Notes: generated by a model from the letters alone, not told the origin. DNA of 64,000 bases from Fervidobacterium gondwanense DSM 13020 (GCF_900143265.1 NZ_FRDJ01000001.1:124001-188000); one strand, 5' to 3'. Counted from the first letter of the stretch, positions 8,265-16,712 are shown. Translations and numbers: made by a program.

Positions 8265-9392
8265 TTACCTATTAAGCCACACAACCCTGTTCACATAGTC
8301 TGTATACGAAAGAATTATTCTCAACACCTTTTCTGACACATTTGGCACAAAGTAGTCTCTAACTGGTTGAATTGACTCACCACTCTGATTTTCCAAAATC
8401 GCTAATCCTTGCAGTATTCGTTCTTTTTTCACGCCAACCATCATAACAGTTCCTTCTTCCATTGCTTCTGGGCGTTCGTGAGCTTCTCTGATGTTAAGCG
8501 CTCTGAGTTTTAGTATAGACGTTTCCTCACTAATCGTTCCACTGTCACTGAGAACACATTTTGCGTTCATTTGAAGTTTTACGTAATCTATAAACCCCAG
8601 AGCAGGCAAAACCCGTACAAGTTCAGAGAATTTTATGCCTTTCTTTTCAAGCCTTTTGCGAGTTCTTGGATGAGCACTGAAAATGATTGGAAGCTTGTAG
8701 ATATCTGCGATAGTGTTGATCGAATCAGCCAGTTCCAATAATTTCTCATCAACATCAACATTCTCTTCTCTGTGTGATGAAACAACAAAGTATTCTCCTG
8801 GCTCCAATCCGAGTCTTTTTAAAACATCTGATTTTTGTATCTTTGGCATGTTTTTCATTAGAACTTCATACATCGGGCTTCCAATCTTTATAACCCTATC
8901 AGGTGGGAACCCTTCCCTTATCAAGTACTCTCTGGAAATTGTGCTATAAGTTAGATTAATATCGGCAATATGATCAACAATACGCCTATTTATTTCTTCT
9001 GGAACTCTCTGATCAAAACACCTATTCCCTGCTTCATAATGGAAAACTGGTATATGCCTTCTCTTCGCAGCATACGCACTTAAACAGCTGTTCGTATCGC
9101 CGAGCACGAGGAATGCATCAGGTTTTTCTTTTTCTAAAACCGGATCGATGTTCTTCAAGATGTTTGCAACAGTTTCTACTGCATTCTCGCCGGCTGCGTT
9201 TAGGAAGTAGTCTGGTTTTCGTAATTCTAAATCCCTGAAGAAAACCTCATTTAGCTCATAGTCATAATTTTGCCCTGTGTGAACAAATATATGCTCTATC
9301 GCCTCTGACTCATCAAGCTTCTTTATTATCTCAGACAGTCTTATTATCTCTGGTCGTGTTCCAACAACTGTCATGACTTTGAGTTTTTTCAT
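8265..9392 (-). CDS. capG: UDP-N-acetylglucosamine 2-epimerase family protein, CapG/WbjD/FnlC type
   Basis: The 375-residue product starts MKKLKVMTVVGTRPEIIRLSE at ATG 9392 with AGGAGGT upstream. It contains FVHTGQNYDYELNEVFF, VLGDTNSCLSAYAAKR, FHYEAGNRCFDQRVPEE, HREENVD, FSAHPRTRKRLE and LSDSGTISEETSI, the full set of conserved regions of non-hydrolysing UDP-HexNAc 2-epimerases. The FHYEAGNRCFDQRVPEE form, with Asn-Arg-Cys, is characteristic of the CapG/WbjD subgroup, which performs the last step in UDP-N-acetyl-L-fucosamine synthesis: C2 epimerisation of UDP-N-acetyl-L-pneumosamine. CapE and CapF, the first two enzymes, lie directly upstream, separated only by an IS110 insertion. The insertion must impose a transcriptional barrier or supply a new promoter; only an extended -10-like element facing the opposite way was seen near 9417-9426. 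Confidence 0.9.
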   Translation of the reverse strand: MKKLKVMTVVGTRPEIIRLSEIIKKLDESEAIEHIFVHTGQNYDYELNEVFFRDLELRKPDYFLNAAGENAVETVANILKNIDPVLEKEKPDAFLVLGDTNSCLSAYAAKRRHIPVFHYEAGNRCFDQRVPEEINRRIVDHIADINLTYSTISREYLIREGFPPDRVIKIGSPMYEVLMKNMPKIQKSDVLKRLGLEPGEYFVVSSHREENVDVDEKLLELADSINTIADIYKLPIIFSAHPRTRKRLEKKGIKFSELVRVLPALGFIDYVKLQMNAKCVLSDSGTISEETSILKLRALNIREAHERPEAMEEGTVMMVGVKKERILQGLAILENQSGESIQPVRDYFVPNVSEKVLRIILSYTDYVNRVVWLNR

Positions 9393-9444
9393 ATCTTAGA
9401 CCTCCTACGTAAAATTATGGTATAAATATTTTAGTCAAAAGATA

Positions 9445-9585
9445 GGCAAGGGCAGGACAACTTTTTTCACCTTGGCTTTCAAGCCATTTTTGGAGTCTGT
9501 TGCCTGCCTTTAACCATGATAAGTTGATTGGGTTTGAAACCCTTGTCATCATGGAGGTTTGGTTCAGCAGGCACCTGCCCTCGCC
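9445..9585 (+). ncRNA. Structured leader of the IS110 element, candidate bridge (seek) RNA
   Basis: GGCAAGGGCAGG at 9445-9456 can pair with CCTGCCCTCGCC at 9574-9585 (11 of 12 positions), closing a domain of about 141 nt. Inside are a hairpin TGGCT-TTCA-AGCCA (9473-9486) and a longer stem CCATGAT (9514-9520) with ATCATGG (9548-9554). The latter is capped by GGGTTT-G-AAACCC (9530-9542), with an internal loop of about 9 and 5 bases between them. IS110 elements are known to encode bridge RNAs in the non-coding end upstream of the transposase, with internal loops that bind donor and target DNA. Position, size and fold agree with that. Whether it is transcribed is inference; an extended -10 (ATGGTATAAA) lies at 9417-9426. 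Confidence 0.6.
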
Positions 9586-9613
9586 TTTCTATCAAACAAA
9601 AGGAGGTCATATC

Positions 9614-10809
9614 ATGCATACCAAAGTTTTCTCCATTTTCGTTGGCATTGACGTTTCCAAAGAAAAGTTCAACGTCTGTGCCATTTCCAAGCCTGATTCC
9701 ATCATTTTCGAGAAAGTTTTCGAGATGTCCAAGCAAGGATTTGCCTCCTTTGTTGACAGTCTTTCTTCTTTCCCCAAAGACTCCATCGTTTTGGCTATGG
9801 AGTCTACCGGATGTTATCACCTCAATTTGCTTTCCTTCCTTGCCCTTAACGATTTCTCTTGCATCGTCCTTAACCCTCTTATTGTCAAAGATTCCCCTTC
9901 TATTTCTCTTAGAAAGACCAAAACCGACAAAATCGATGCTCGCTCTATCGCTTGCACTTTATTTTACCTTCAACACCAGCTTCCTTCTTCCCCATTCCTC
10001 AATCCTGAGTTCCGGGATATTGTTAGGGAACGTGAAAACATCATACATGATATTTCAAGAATCAAGAACAATATCGAAAAGCTTCTTAATCTCCTCTTCC
10101 CTGAGCTTGAAAGATTTACCAATATATACAACGATGCTATCTTAGACCTGCTTTCCTCTTTCCCTTCTGCTAAAGCTATTCAAAAGGCTTCTATCAATAC
10201 TCTGAATGCCTTCTTCTCAAAACCTGCCGGAAGAAAGCCGAAACTTTCTGTTGCTTTTCTAAAAGAACTTGCAAGTAATTCTATCGCTCAATATTGGCCT
10301 GTGAATGAGAAGTTACTTATCCAGAGTATCAGAGAGCTCAGATTTTTTCAACAGCAGCTCAAAGAATGCGATGAAATACTTACTCAATATTGCAAATGTT
10401 CTTCAATCGATGTAGATATTGAACTACTCACTTCAATTAAAGGCATCGGTCAAAATAGTGCGATGCATTTCTTGGCAGAAGCAAGATTTCAAGGTTCAGT
10501 TCCTACAAAAAGCTTATTGCATACTGTGGACTTGATCCAAGCATATATCAATCAGGTAAAAGCAAAATTGAAAGTCATATTTCGAAAAGAGGTAATGCAC
10601 ATTTAAGACGAATAATTTGGCTAATGTCAGTGAGTGTTGTAATACACAACGAATACTTTAGAGAATACTTTGAGAGAAAAAGAGCCCAAGGAATACCGTA
10701 CAAGAAAGCGATAATGGCAGTAGCGCACAAGCTGTTGAGAACGATGTATGCGATGTTGAAAAAGCGTGAAAAATTCAATGTTGGTTTTGCATTAGCTACT
10801 TCTGAATAA
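9614..10809 (+). pseudogene. IS110-family transposase (DEDD recombinase), frameshifted near the C-terminal catalytic region
   Basis: The start is ATG 9614 behind AGGAGGT at a 6-base spacing. The N-terminal RuvC-like domain is intact with GIDVSKEKFNV (Asp), AMESTGCYH (Glu) and KTDKIDARSIA (Asp, Asp), the DEDD set. The coiled middle region and the start of the Transposase_20 domain (LLTSIKGIGQNSAMHF) follow. At about 10500-10516 (CCTACAAAAAGC) the frame slips by one base. The continuation KKLIAYCGLDPSIYQSGKS, ISKRGNAHLRRIIWLMSVSV and AHKLLRTMYAML is perfect IS110 sequence in the -1 frame. Joined length is about 398 residues. The site is a run of five A, so either a one-base deletion has killed the gene or slippage makes some full-length protein. 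Confidence 0.85.
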
Positions 10810-10819
10810 ATTTTTAATT

Positions 10820-11935
10820 TTACATAGTTGACTCCAAATAGTATGTATCTGGTCGCTGAGGGTCAAATGGTTCATTTGCCCAGATTATGAAAACCACATC
10901 GGAATTGCCAATGTTCGTAATATTGTGCGTATATCCTGGTGGTATGTCAACAACCTCGAGTTTGTTACCGCTTACACGGTATTCTATAACTTCACTACAA
11001 TCTATTTTTCGGAATCTTATTATAGCTTCTCCGCTTACTACAAGAAATTTCTCAACTTTCGTATGGTGCCAGTGGTTGCCTTTTGTAATTCCAGGCTTTA
11101 TAACATTCACTGATATTTGACCTCTGTCTTCAGTTTTCAGGAATTCTGTAAAAGAACCTCTTTCATCAGCTTTCATATTCAGCTGGTAGGAAAATTGCTC
11201 TTCCGGAAGATAGCTAATGTATGTGCTATAAAGTTTCTTTACAAAATCGTCACCAACATTTGGAACAGAAAGATTCTCTCGTCCCTTTTTGAATGAGTAT
11301 AGCAAGTCAACTATATCACCTAACTTTACTGTATATTGAGTAGCCACTTCGCAGAACTTACCATCTCTATTTTCACAACCATTTAGTGCGTTTATGAATT
11401 CATTGACAACATCGTCTATGTAAACAAGCTTTAAAACAACATTTGGATCGTTCACTGTTATCGGTAGGTCACGAGCTATGTTATAACAGAATGTTGCGAT
11501 AGCACTATTGTAATTTGGACGGCACCATTTTCCAAAAACGTTCGGTAATCTATAAACAAAAACTTTTGCTCCAGTCTTCCTGCCGTAGTCGAATATCAAG
11601 TCCTCTGCCATTCTCTTTGTTCGACCATACGGATTATCCTTCTCTGCTTGAATTGATGATGTGAAAAGAACAGGAATTGGCTTTTCTCTCTTTTCCAATT
11701 GAGTGAGAAGATGCTTTGTAAACTCTACGTTTCCTTCTACAAACTCAGACTCTTCTTTGGGCCTGTTAACGCCTGCCAAGTGAAAGACAAAATCACAATC
11801 CCGGATGAATTTCCCCAACGAAAGCTCATCCGTTTCTTTGTCAACTTCGTAAATGTCATTATATCCCCTATTTCTAAGTTCTACTATAAGGTTCTTACCT
11901 ATAAACCCCTTTGCTCCTGTAACAAGAATTCTCAC
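10820..11935 (-). CDS. capF: CapF/FnlB: bifunctional SDR reductase with C-terminal cupin domain (UDP-L-FucNAc pathway)
   Basis: Best start is GTG 11933-11935 (MRILVTGAKGFIGKNLIVEL), 6 bases after GAGGTG; a GTG three codons earlier overlaps that binding site. The N-terminal Rossmann domain (GAKGFIG, FHLAGVNRPKEE, LFTSSIQAEKDNPYGRTKRMAED with the YxxxK-type pair) is followed near residue 245 by a cupin domain (ERGSFTEFLKT, ITKGNHWHHTKVEKFLVVSG, VDIPPGYTHNITNIG), whose His residues bind metal. The family name is UDP-2-acetamido-2,6-dideoxy-beta-L-talose 4-dehydrogenase. The cupin part epimerises at C3 and the SDR part reduces at C4, using the product of CapE. Length 371 residues is normal. The IS110 element abuts its 3' end, and the C-terminus looks natural (PDTYYLESTM). 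Confidence 0.93.
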   Translation of the reverse strand: MRILVTGAKGFIGKNLIVELRNRGYNDIYEVDKETDELSLGKFIRDCDFVFHLAGVNRPKEESEFVEGNVEFTKHLLTQLEKREKPIPVLFTSSIQAEKDNPYGRTKRMAEDLIFDYGRKTGAKVFVYRLPNVFGKWCRPNYNSAIATFCYNIARDLPITVNDPNVVLKLVYIDDVVNEFINALNGCENRDGKFCEVATQYTVKLGDIVDLLYSFKKGRENLSVPNVGDDFVKKLYSTYISYLPEEQFSYQLNMKADERGSFTEFLKTEDRGQISVNVIKPGITKGNHWHHTKVEKFLVVSGEAIIRFRKIDCSEVIEYRVSGNKLEVVDIPPGYTHNITNIGNSDVVFIIWANEPFDPQRPDTYYLESTM

Positions 11936-11950
11936 TACATCCACCTCTAT

Positions 11951-13015
11951 TTAGAATGATGGTTCATTGTATGTTGAGGTTTCAAGCTCTCTTCGCACGT
12001 ATTCAAGGGTCAATAGTTTTTCCTTCACTTCTTCAACGTTGAGTCTCCTCGTGTTTTCTGAGGTATAGTCGTAGTACCTACTCAAATCTGGATCTCCATC
12101 TTCAAAGTATTTTTCGTAAAGTAAATCCCTTGTGTCCATTGGTACCCTAAAGAAGTCGCCTAAATCTTCAGCGATCATATGCTCTTCCTTACTAAGTAAT
12201 GTTTCATGCATTTTTTCACCGTGCCTTATTCCAATTACCTGAATCTCGTTCTGTGCATTGAACAACTCAATCATAGCTTTTGCAAGGTCCCCAATCGTTG
12301 CCGCAGGTGATTTCTTTACGAATATATCACCAGGATTGCCGTTTTGGAATGCATACAATACGAGTTCCATAGCTTCGTCTATGCTCATAAGAAAACGAGT
12401 CATATTTGGATTGGTTATTGTAATTGGCTGCCTAGTTTTAATTTGTTTGATGAATAACGGAATAACTGACCCACGAGATGCCATGACGTTGCCGTATCTT
12501 GTTCCGCATATTAACGTTTTTTCCGGGTCGGCTTGCCTTGATTTTGCACGGATTACCTTTTCCATGAGAGCCTTCGACATTCCCATGGCATTTATTGGAT
12601 ACACCGCTTTATCCGTGGAAAGACAGACTACTTTTCGAACTCCAAATTCAATTGCAGCGGTAAGCACATTATCCGTTCCAATTATGTTAGTCTTAACTGC
12701 CTCCATTGGAAAGAATTCGCAGGAAGGAACCTGTTTTAACGCAGCAGCATGGAATATGTAGTCCACGCCTCTCATTACTTTTCGTATGCTTTCCAAATCT
12801 CTAACATCGCCAATATAAAACTTAAGCTTTTCGTTTTTGTAAAATCTTCTCATATCATCTTGCTTCTTTTCATCACGCGAGAAAATGCGTATTTCTCGGA
12901 TCGGAGTGTTCAAAAATCTTTTGACAACAGCATTACCAAATGTTCCTGTTCCGCCTGTTACGAGTAATATCTTATCCTTGAACATCTCGTTTATTTGCTC
13001 GTCAGTTAAGAACAT
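11951..13015 (-). CDS. capE: CapE/FnlA: UDP-N-acetylglucosamine 4,6-dehydratase/5-epimerase
   Basis: The 354-residue product has ATG start 13015 with GGGAGGG upstream, inside the tail of the preceding gene. It has a short N-terminal helix (DEQINEMFKDK), then a Rossmann nucleotide-binding loop LLVTGGTGTFGNAVVKRF, FSRDEKKQDDMRRF, IGDVRDLESIRKVM, FHAAALKQVPSCEFFP and LSTDKAVYPINAMGMSKAL. In this subgroup the usual catalytic YxxxK is replaced by MxxxK, here MGMSK, which is typical of CapE. It dehydrates UDP-GlcNAc at C4/C6 and inverts C5, the first step to UDP-N-acetyl-L-fucosamine. CapF and CapG follow in order, so all three enzymes are present in this window. CapF begins 15 bases downstream. 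Confidence 0.94.
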   Translation of the reverse strand: MFLTDEQINEMFKDKILLVTGGTGTFGNAVVKRFLNTPIREIRIFSRDEKKQDDMRRFYKNEKLKFYIGDVRDLESIRKVMRGVDYIFHAAALKQVPSCEFFPMEAVKTNIIGTDNVLTAAIEFGVRKVVCLSTDKAVYPINAMGMSKALMEKVIRAKSRQADPEKTLICGTRYGNVMASRGSVIPLFIKQIKTRQPITITNPNMTRFLMSIDEAMELVLYAFQNGNPGDIFVKKSPAATIGDLAKAMIELFNAQNEIQVIGIRHGEKMHETLLSKEEHMIAEDLGDFFRVPMDTRDLLYEKYFEDGDPDLSRYYDYTSENTRRLNVEEVKEKLLTLEYVRRELETSTYNEPSF

Positions 13016-13016
13016 C

Positions 13017-14258
13017 TTATTCCCTCCCGATGATATCTTTGACTAACTTAACGTACTCTGCGGTACATTTCTCTTTTGTGTACTTTTGAAGGTACAACTG
13101 CTTTGCATTCTCACCCATTGATTTTCTCTTTTCTGGATTATTATACAATTCTTCAATAACACTCACCAACTGCTTTACGTCTCCATTCTTAATCCAGTAT
13201 CCTGCATTATACTGAATGAGTTCGCTTGTTATATCCGAAGGTTCATTCATAATAGCAATTATTGGTCTACCAGCCCACATATATGAATATGTCTTGCTTG
13301 GTACAGCAAGTCCGACTACACCTGGGGACAAACTCACTACCAAACAATCGCTAAGTTTAAGTGCTTCTTCAAATTGCTTTCCATGTAAGAAATCTAAAAT
13401 TATGACGTTTTCGAGCTTCTCGGACTGAACAATGGATTTTATCTCAGTCATCTTCACACCATGACCTGCAAGAAGAAACTTTATGTTCTCATGATTCTTA
13501 AGAGTTCTTGCAGCTTCAATCAGTGTATCCATATCCTGAGCAATTCCCATATTGCCAAAGTATCCAACTACAAGAGTATTCTCACTTTTTATCGTCTGAA
13601 TTTTTCCTTCTATTTCTTTATCGTAGCTATCCATTTGGTCCTTACTTTCAAACCAATTAGGGATTATCTCCACCTTTTCTGGCAAAAGCGTAGGTCTGCT
13701 TTTCAGGAGGAACTCCTTCATCTCACTGGACAGAACTACAACCTTTTCAACATGTCTAAAAACAATGTTATTAACCCAATTTGCAGCTTTAGCAATCAGA
13801 CTTCTTTTTGACAATATACCAGTAACATGTGCTATCTCTGGATAAACATCATAGCACACATAAACAAACTTATTCTTAAAAAACACTGAGGACAAAGCTG
13901 GGACTATAGGAAGAACAGGTGGATCGGAATAAACGATGATAAGTTCATAATTTCTCAAAGTGAATAAACGAGATAACACAGCAATAGTAAAGGAAAAATA
14001 GTTAACCAACCTTCCGATAAAGCTTTTACGATTTGCTTGGATGTACCTTATTCGTCGTATTTTCATACCATTATGTTCTTCTCGTGTTGGTACTTTCTCA
14101 AATGCTGTATATTCTTTGGGATACCCGCACAAGACAGAGACATTAATACCATCTTTAACCAACGCTTCAGCAACGTCATATGCCAGGCTTGCAGAAGTTA
14201 CATATTCTGGATAAAAGTACCTGTGCAAGAACAAGACTTCATGTTTTTTGTTTTTCAT
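13017..14258 (-). CDS. Glycosyltransferase, WbuB-like (predicted N-acetyl-L-fucosamine transferase)
   Basis: The start chosen is ATG 14258 (MKNKKHEVLFLHRYFYPEYV), 11 bases after GGAGG; earlier in-frame codons overlap that site. About 413 residues. The sequence has YPEYVTSASLAYDVAEAL, VYVCYDVYPEIAHVTG, VVLSSEMKEFL, IPNWFESKDQ, VVGYFGNMGIAQDMDTLIEAA, FLLAGHGVKMTEI and SLSPGVVGLAVPSKTYSYMW, the last being the acidic/serine region of the nucleotide-sugar site. Enzymes of this GT4 subgroup (WbuB) sit beside fnlABC/capEFG in enteric O-antigen loci and are predicted L-FucNAc transferases; the same adjacency here supports that role. The activity is inferred from family and context, not seen directly. 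Confidence 0.82.
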   Translation of the reverse strand: MKNKKHEVLFLHRYFYPEYVTSASLAYDVAEALVKDGINVSVLCGYPKEYTAFEKVPTREEHNGMKIRRIRYIQANRKSFIGRLVNYFSFTIAVLSRLFTLRNYELIIVYSDPPVLPIVPALSSVFFKNKFVYVCYDVYPEIAHVTGILSKRSLIAKAANWVNNIVFRHVEKVVVLSSEMKEFLLKSRPTLLPEKVEIIPNWFESKDQMDSYDKEIEGKIQTIKSENTLVVGYFGNMGIAQDMDTLIEAARTLKNHENIKFLLAGHGVKMTEIKSIVQSEKLENVIILDFLHGKQFEEALKLSDCLVVSLSPGVVGLAVPSKTYSYMWAGRPIIAIMNEPSDITSELIQYNAGYWIKNGDVKQLVSVIEELYNNPEKRKSMGENAKQLYLQKYTKEKCTAEYVKLVKDIIGRE

Positions 14259-14306
14259 TCTACTATGTTCCTCCAGCAATTCTTTCATTAGCACGTTTGG
14301 TAGTTT

Positions 14307-15569
14307 CTACTTCGCCCCTCTTCTAAACAACATCGTCTCAGGCGTTTTCATGATTATCTTTACATTCAACCAAAAGTTCTTGTTCTTCACATACCACAAA
14401 TCGTACTCTAACTTTTTTGCCGCCTCGTCTACTGATGACGAATATTGGTACGTTATTTGCGCCCAGCCGGTTATACCAGGTTTTACCTTGAGTCTGTATT
14501 CGTAATAAGGTATGTCCGCATGTGAATATATCTCGTGGAGCTCTTTTTGCTCAGGTCTTGGACCAACAATACTCATATCACCCTTAAGTACATTTATCAG
14601 CTGCGGTAATTCATCTAATCTGTATTTCCGAATTATTTTACCCACCTTCAATATACGGCCCTTTTCCTGATCCGGATATTTTGGCTGTGAATCGTTCTGC
14701 GGAAGGTTTCTCATACTTCTGAATTTGTACATTGTAAACAACTTCCCGTCTTTTCCTGCACGCTTCTGCTTAAATATCACCGGTCTTCCATCTTCTATGA
14801 GTATCGCCAATGCGATAATTAGCCATAGTGGTGATGTCAAGATTATCGCCACTATTGAGACGAATATGTCAAGCAGCCTTATCGCAAGCGTGTCTTTCGG
14901 TTTTGAAAATTCAAGGATGTAATATTGTTCGTATTTTTCAATTAGATTCAAAGGAATCCGCTTAAGTTTTTGTTCGATAAAATCTGGCAAATATTTGATT
15001 TGTTTGTTTGAATAGTTGGCGTTGAAATCGTTTTCTATCGTCTTTGCGAATTTGAGATTACCTATAAGCACGCCGTTTGATATTTGCATCAGTGCCCTAA
15101 GTTGTGATAAATCTGGGTTAACGTAGCCTGAGATTGAAAACATTGAGCCACTGTTTTTTGTAAGTTCATCAATTATATCACTGTATTCTTCCTGCTTTCC
15201 TATTATAACATATTTCTGCGGTTTAAGTAAAGATTTTATGCCAACAAACAACACAACATTCAAAATGGAAACTGAAAGACTTGCCGATAGGGTGAACCAT
15301 ACGTATCGAGGCGAGAATGTGAACTCCGAGATTAAATCAAGAAAGTAAAACAGCACAATGTCTATTGTTCCTGCAATGAACGTCCTAAAAAGCTGCGACT
15401 TAAAAGAAGAGAGGTATTCTGTGTCGTATAATCTGAACGAATAGTACGCAAGCAATAATATAAGTAGATAAACTAAGGTTGAAAATGTGGTATTTTTTGG
15501 AATAATATCTGACAATAGATATAGCAAAGCTACGTTAGAGGCGAAGATCCCTATCTTTATCCTTTCCAC
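14307..15569 (-). CDS. Undecaprenyl-phosphate sugar phosphotransferase (polyprenyl glycosylphosphotransferase)
   Basis: The 420-residue product has four N-terminal membrane segments (residues about 8-120), then a CoA-binding-like domain (YVIIGKQEEYSDIIDEL), a membrane re-entrant helix (IRLLDIFVSIVAIILTSPLW) and the conserved catalytic block: GRPVIFKQKRAGKDGKLF, MYKFRSM, YRLDELPQLINVLKGDMS, VGPRPEQ and VKPGITGWAQITYQYSSS. These are the hallmarks of the WbaP/EpsL/CpsE class, whose Asp-Glu pair moves a sugar-1-phosphate from UDP-sugar to undecaprenyl phosphate. It should start the repeat unit of the exopolysaccharide at the inner membrane. The sugar is unknown. It sits between the phosphatase gene and the WbuB-like gene in the usual order of synthesis. 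Confidence 0.93.
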   Translation of the reverse strand: MERIKIGIFASNVALLYLLSDIIPKNTTFSTLVYLLILLLAYYSFRLYDTEYLSSFKSQLFRTFIAGTIDIVLFYFLDLISEFTFSPRYVWFTLSASLSVSILNVVLFVGIKSLLKPQKYVIIGKQEEYSDIIDELTKNSGSMFSISGYVNPDLSQLRALMQISNGVLIGNLKFAKTIENDFNANYSNKQIKYLPDFIEQKLKRIPLNLIEKYEQYYILEFSKPKDTLAIRLLDIFVSIVAIILTSPLWLIIALAILIEDGRPVIFKQKRAGKDGKLFTMYKFRSMRNLPQNDSQPKYPDQEKGRILKVGKIIRKYRLDELPQLINVLKGDMSIVGPRPEQKELHEIYSHADIPYYEYRLKVKPGITGWAQITYQYSSSVDEAAKKLEYDLWYVKNKNFWLNVKIIMKTPETMLFRRGAK

Positions 15570-15629
15570 AAAATACCCCCTTACGTTCAGATATTCTACA
15601 TTTTAGACTGCGTAACCAGAAAATTCGTT

Positions 15630-16259
15630 CTATACTTTCGCAAGTCTTAAAATCCTATGCCCTTTTTCAATAAGGCTCTTGTAATCTTTAAGTCTTTCCC
15701 AATCTAGTTTTCCCCTTTTCACTCCATGGTAATCTGTCGCGATGAAATCAACGTAATCGTTCTTGATAAAGTAGTTTTTCTTGTCAAGTGCGCTGATGTT
15801 CATTTGGAAATAAACATTCATTTCTTTCAATTTGCGAACAACATGTCTGTTGTTCTCAAGCCACGCGTACCGCTCAACGTGAGCAAGGATGACATCATAG
15901 CCTTCAAGTTGCAGTTCAAATATTTGGTCAAAGAGATATAGAGGGTAATTTAATGTGTCAAGCTCGACGAGCACAAACCTATCAAGTATAGGTATGAAAT
16001 CTTGGAATTTTGGTTTCAAGTAGAGTTCGCTTCCAAGCTCGCAGCGAATTCCAATCCTATTGCACTCTTCCTTCAGAATTTGGAAGTGCTGTTTTATTTT
16101 TTGAATGTCACTTTTTACTGTTGGGTGGTTTACGTGGGGAGTGAATACCACAAAATCTATTCCATGCCTTTTGTAATCTTCCAGAATTTCTATTGACTCT
16201 TCCAGCGTTTCAACCCCGTCGTCTACCCCAAAAAGAATGTGGTTGTGAATGTCGTACAT
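15630..16259 (-). CDS. CpsB/YwqE-type tyrosine-protein phosphatase (PHP fold)
   Basis: The start chosen is ATG 16259 (MYDIHNHILFGVDDGVETLEE), 7 bases after a GGGGGG run. The 210-residue product carries DIHNHILFGVDDG (metal-binding His residues of the PHP fold), VVFTPHVNHP, GIRCELGSELYL, YDVILAHVERY and DFIATDYHGV, matching manganese-dependent phosphatases that act on BY-kinases. Its likely substrate is the tyrosine-rich tail of the Wzc-like kinase encoded upstream (16721-18892), giving a phosphorylation cycle that controls polymer length and export. It has its own promoter at 16323-16351 and follows a terminator, so it can be expressed separately from the kinase. Confidence 0.9.
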   Translation of the reverse strand: MYDIHNHILFGVDDGVETLEESIEILEDYKRHGIDFVVFTPHVNHPTVKSDIQKIKQHFQILKEECNRIGIRCELGSELYLKPKFQDFIPILDRFVLVELDTLNYPLYLFDQIFELQLEGYDVILAHVERYAWLENNRHVVRKLKEMNVYFQMNISALDKKNYFIKNDYVDFIATDYHGVKRGKLDWERLKDYKSLIEKGHRILRLAKV

Positions 16260-16322
16260 ACACACGCCCCCCAAATTGGAAGTTAAAGCAAGAATTAAAG
16301 AATATATGTATTAGTCAGAAAT

Positions 16323-16351
16323 ATCATACCACAAAAGATACACTATCGCAA
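16323..16351 (-). promoter_or_regulatory. Promoter for the phosphatase and exopolysaccharide synthesis genes
   Basis: On the minus strand TTGCGA (16346-16351) is followed after 17 bases by TATGAT (16323-16328). A TG one base before the -10 gives an extended -10 (TGTGGTATGAT). It lies about 65 bases upstream of the start at 16259. Confidence 0.65.
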
Positions 16352-16680
16352 TCGTGTTAGTATATATTTTCTTCCAGTGCACATTAATGTTTCGGAACTT
16401 CAACCAAATTTAACCTCAAAAGTCTGTCTCCTGGCATAATTCGTAAGTGTAGTATTTAAGCGATTCTGGACAATACTTCTCCTGTCTGCATGCCGATTAC
16501 CTAACTTATTCAGAAACAAGATTCACATTCGTTCAGACTGCTTAACAAAATGACTTAAGAGTTGTTTGATTGAACAAAGCCTTTGGTGTTAAATTCGTTT
16601 TTTTTGATGAACTTAGGCCAATTCTCGATACATATTTGTGTAATCAAAATTTCACCTTATTTACACATGATGTATAATAT

Positions 16681-16712
16681 TAAAAATAAAGCTCCGCATT
16701 TGATTGCGGAGC
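16681..16712 (-). terminator. Rho-independent terminator of the Wza-Wzc transcript
   Basis: GCTCCGCA (16691-16698) pairs with TGCGGAGC (16705-16712) around a 6-base loop. On the minus strand the stem is followed by TTTATTTTTA. It starts 9 bases after the Wzc-like gene ends. The rest of the interval 16260-16680 holds only the promoter at 16323-16351. Confidence 0.9.

Larger units (their letters stand above)
9430..10818 (+). mobile_element. IS110-family insertion sequence (long structured left end, very short right end)
   Basis: A DEDD-type transposase reads against the surrounding operon. About 180 non-coding bases precede it and at most about 10 bases separate its stop from the capF stop codon. 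This long left and minimal right non-coding end fits the IS110 (not IS1111) layout. Neither capF nor capG is broken. Exact ends cannot be fixed without an empty-site comparison, because IS110 elements have no clear terminal inverted repeats. Confidence 0.85.

Noticed and set aside
9392-9440. Minus-strand promoter for capG (TTGACT with AT-rich downstream)
   Set aside because: The best -10-like hexamers are 13 or 15 bases from TTGACT, too short for a normal spacer; the site may still act weakly.
9479-9820. Minus-strand frame of 113 codons across the IS110 left end
   Set aside because: Low-complexity product with no family trace, antisense to the transposase and the structured leader; a shadow frame.
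12258-12761. Plus-strand frame of 167 codons opposite capE
   Set aside because: Antisense shadow of the conserved capE sequence, with no good ribosome binding site or neighbour in its direction.
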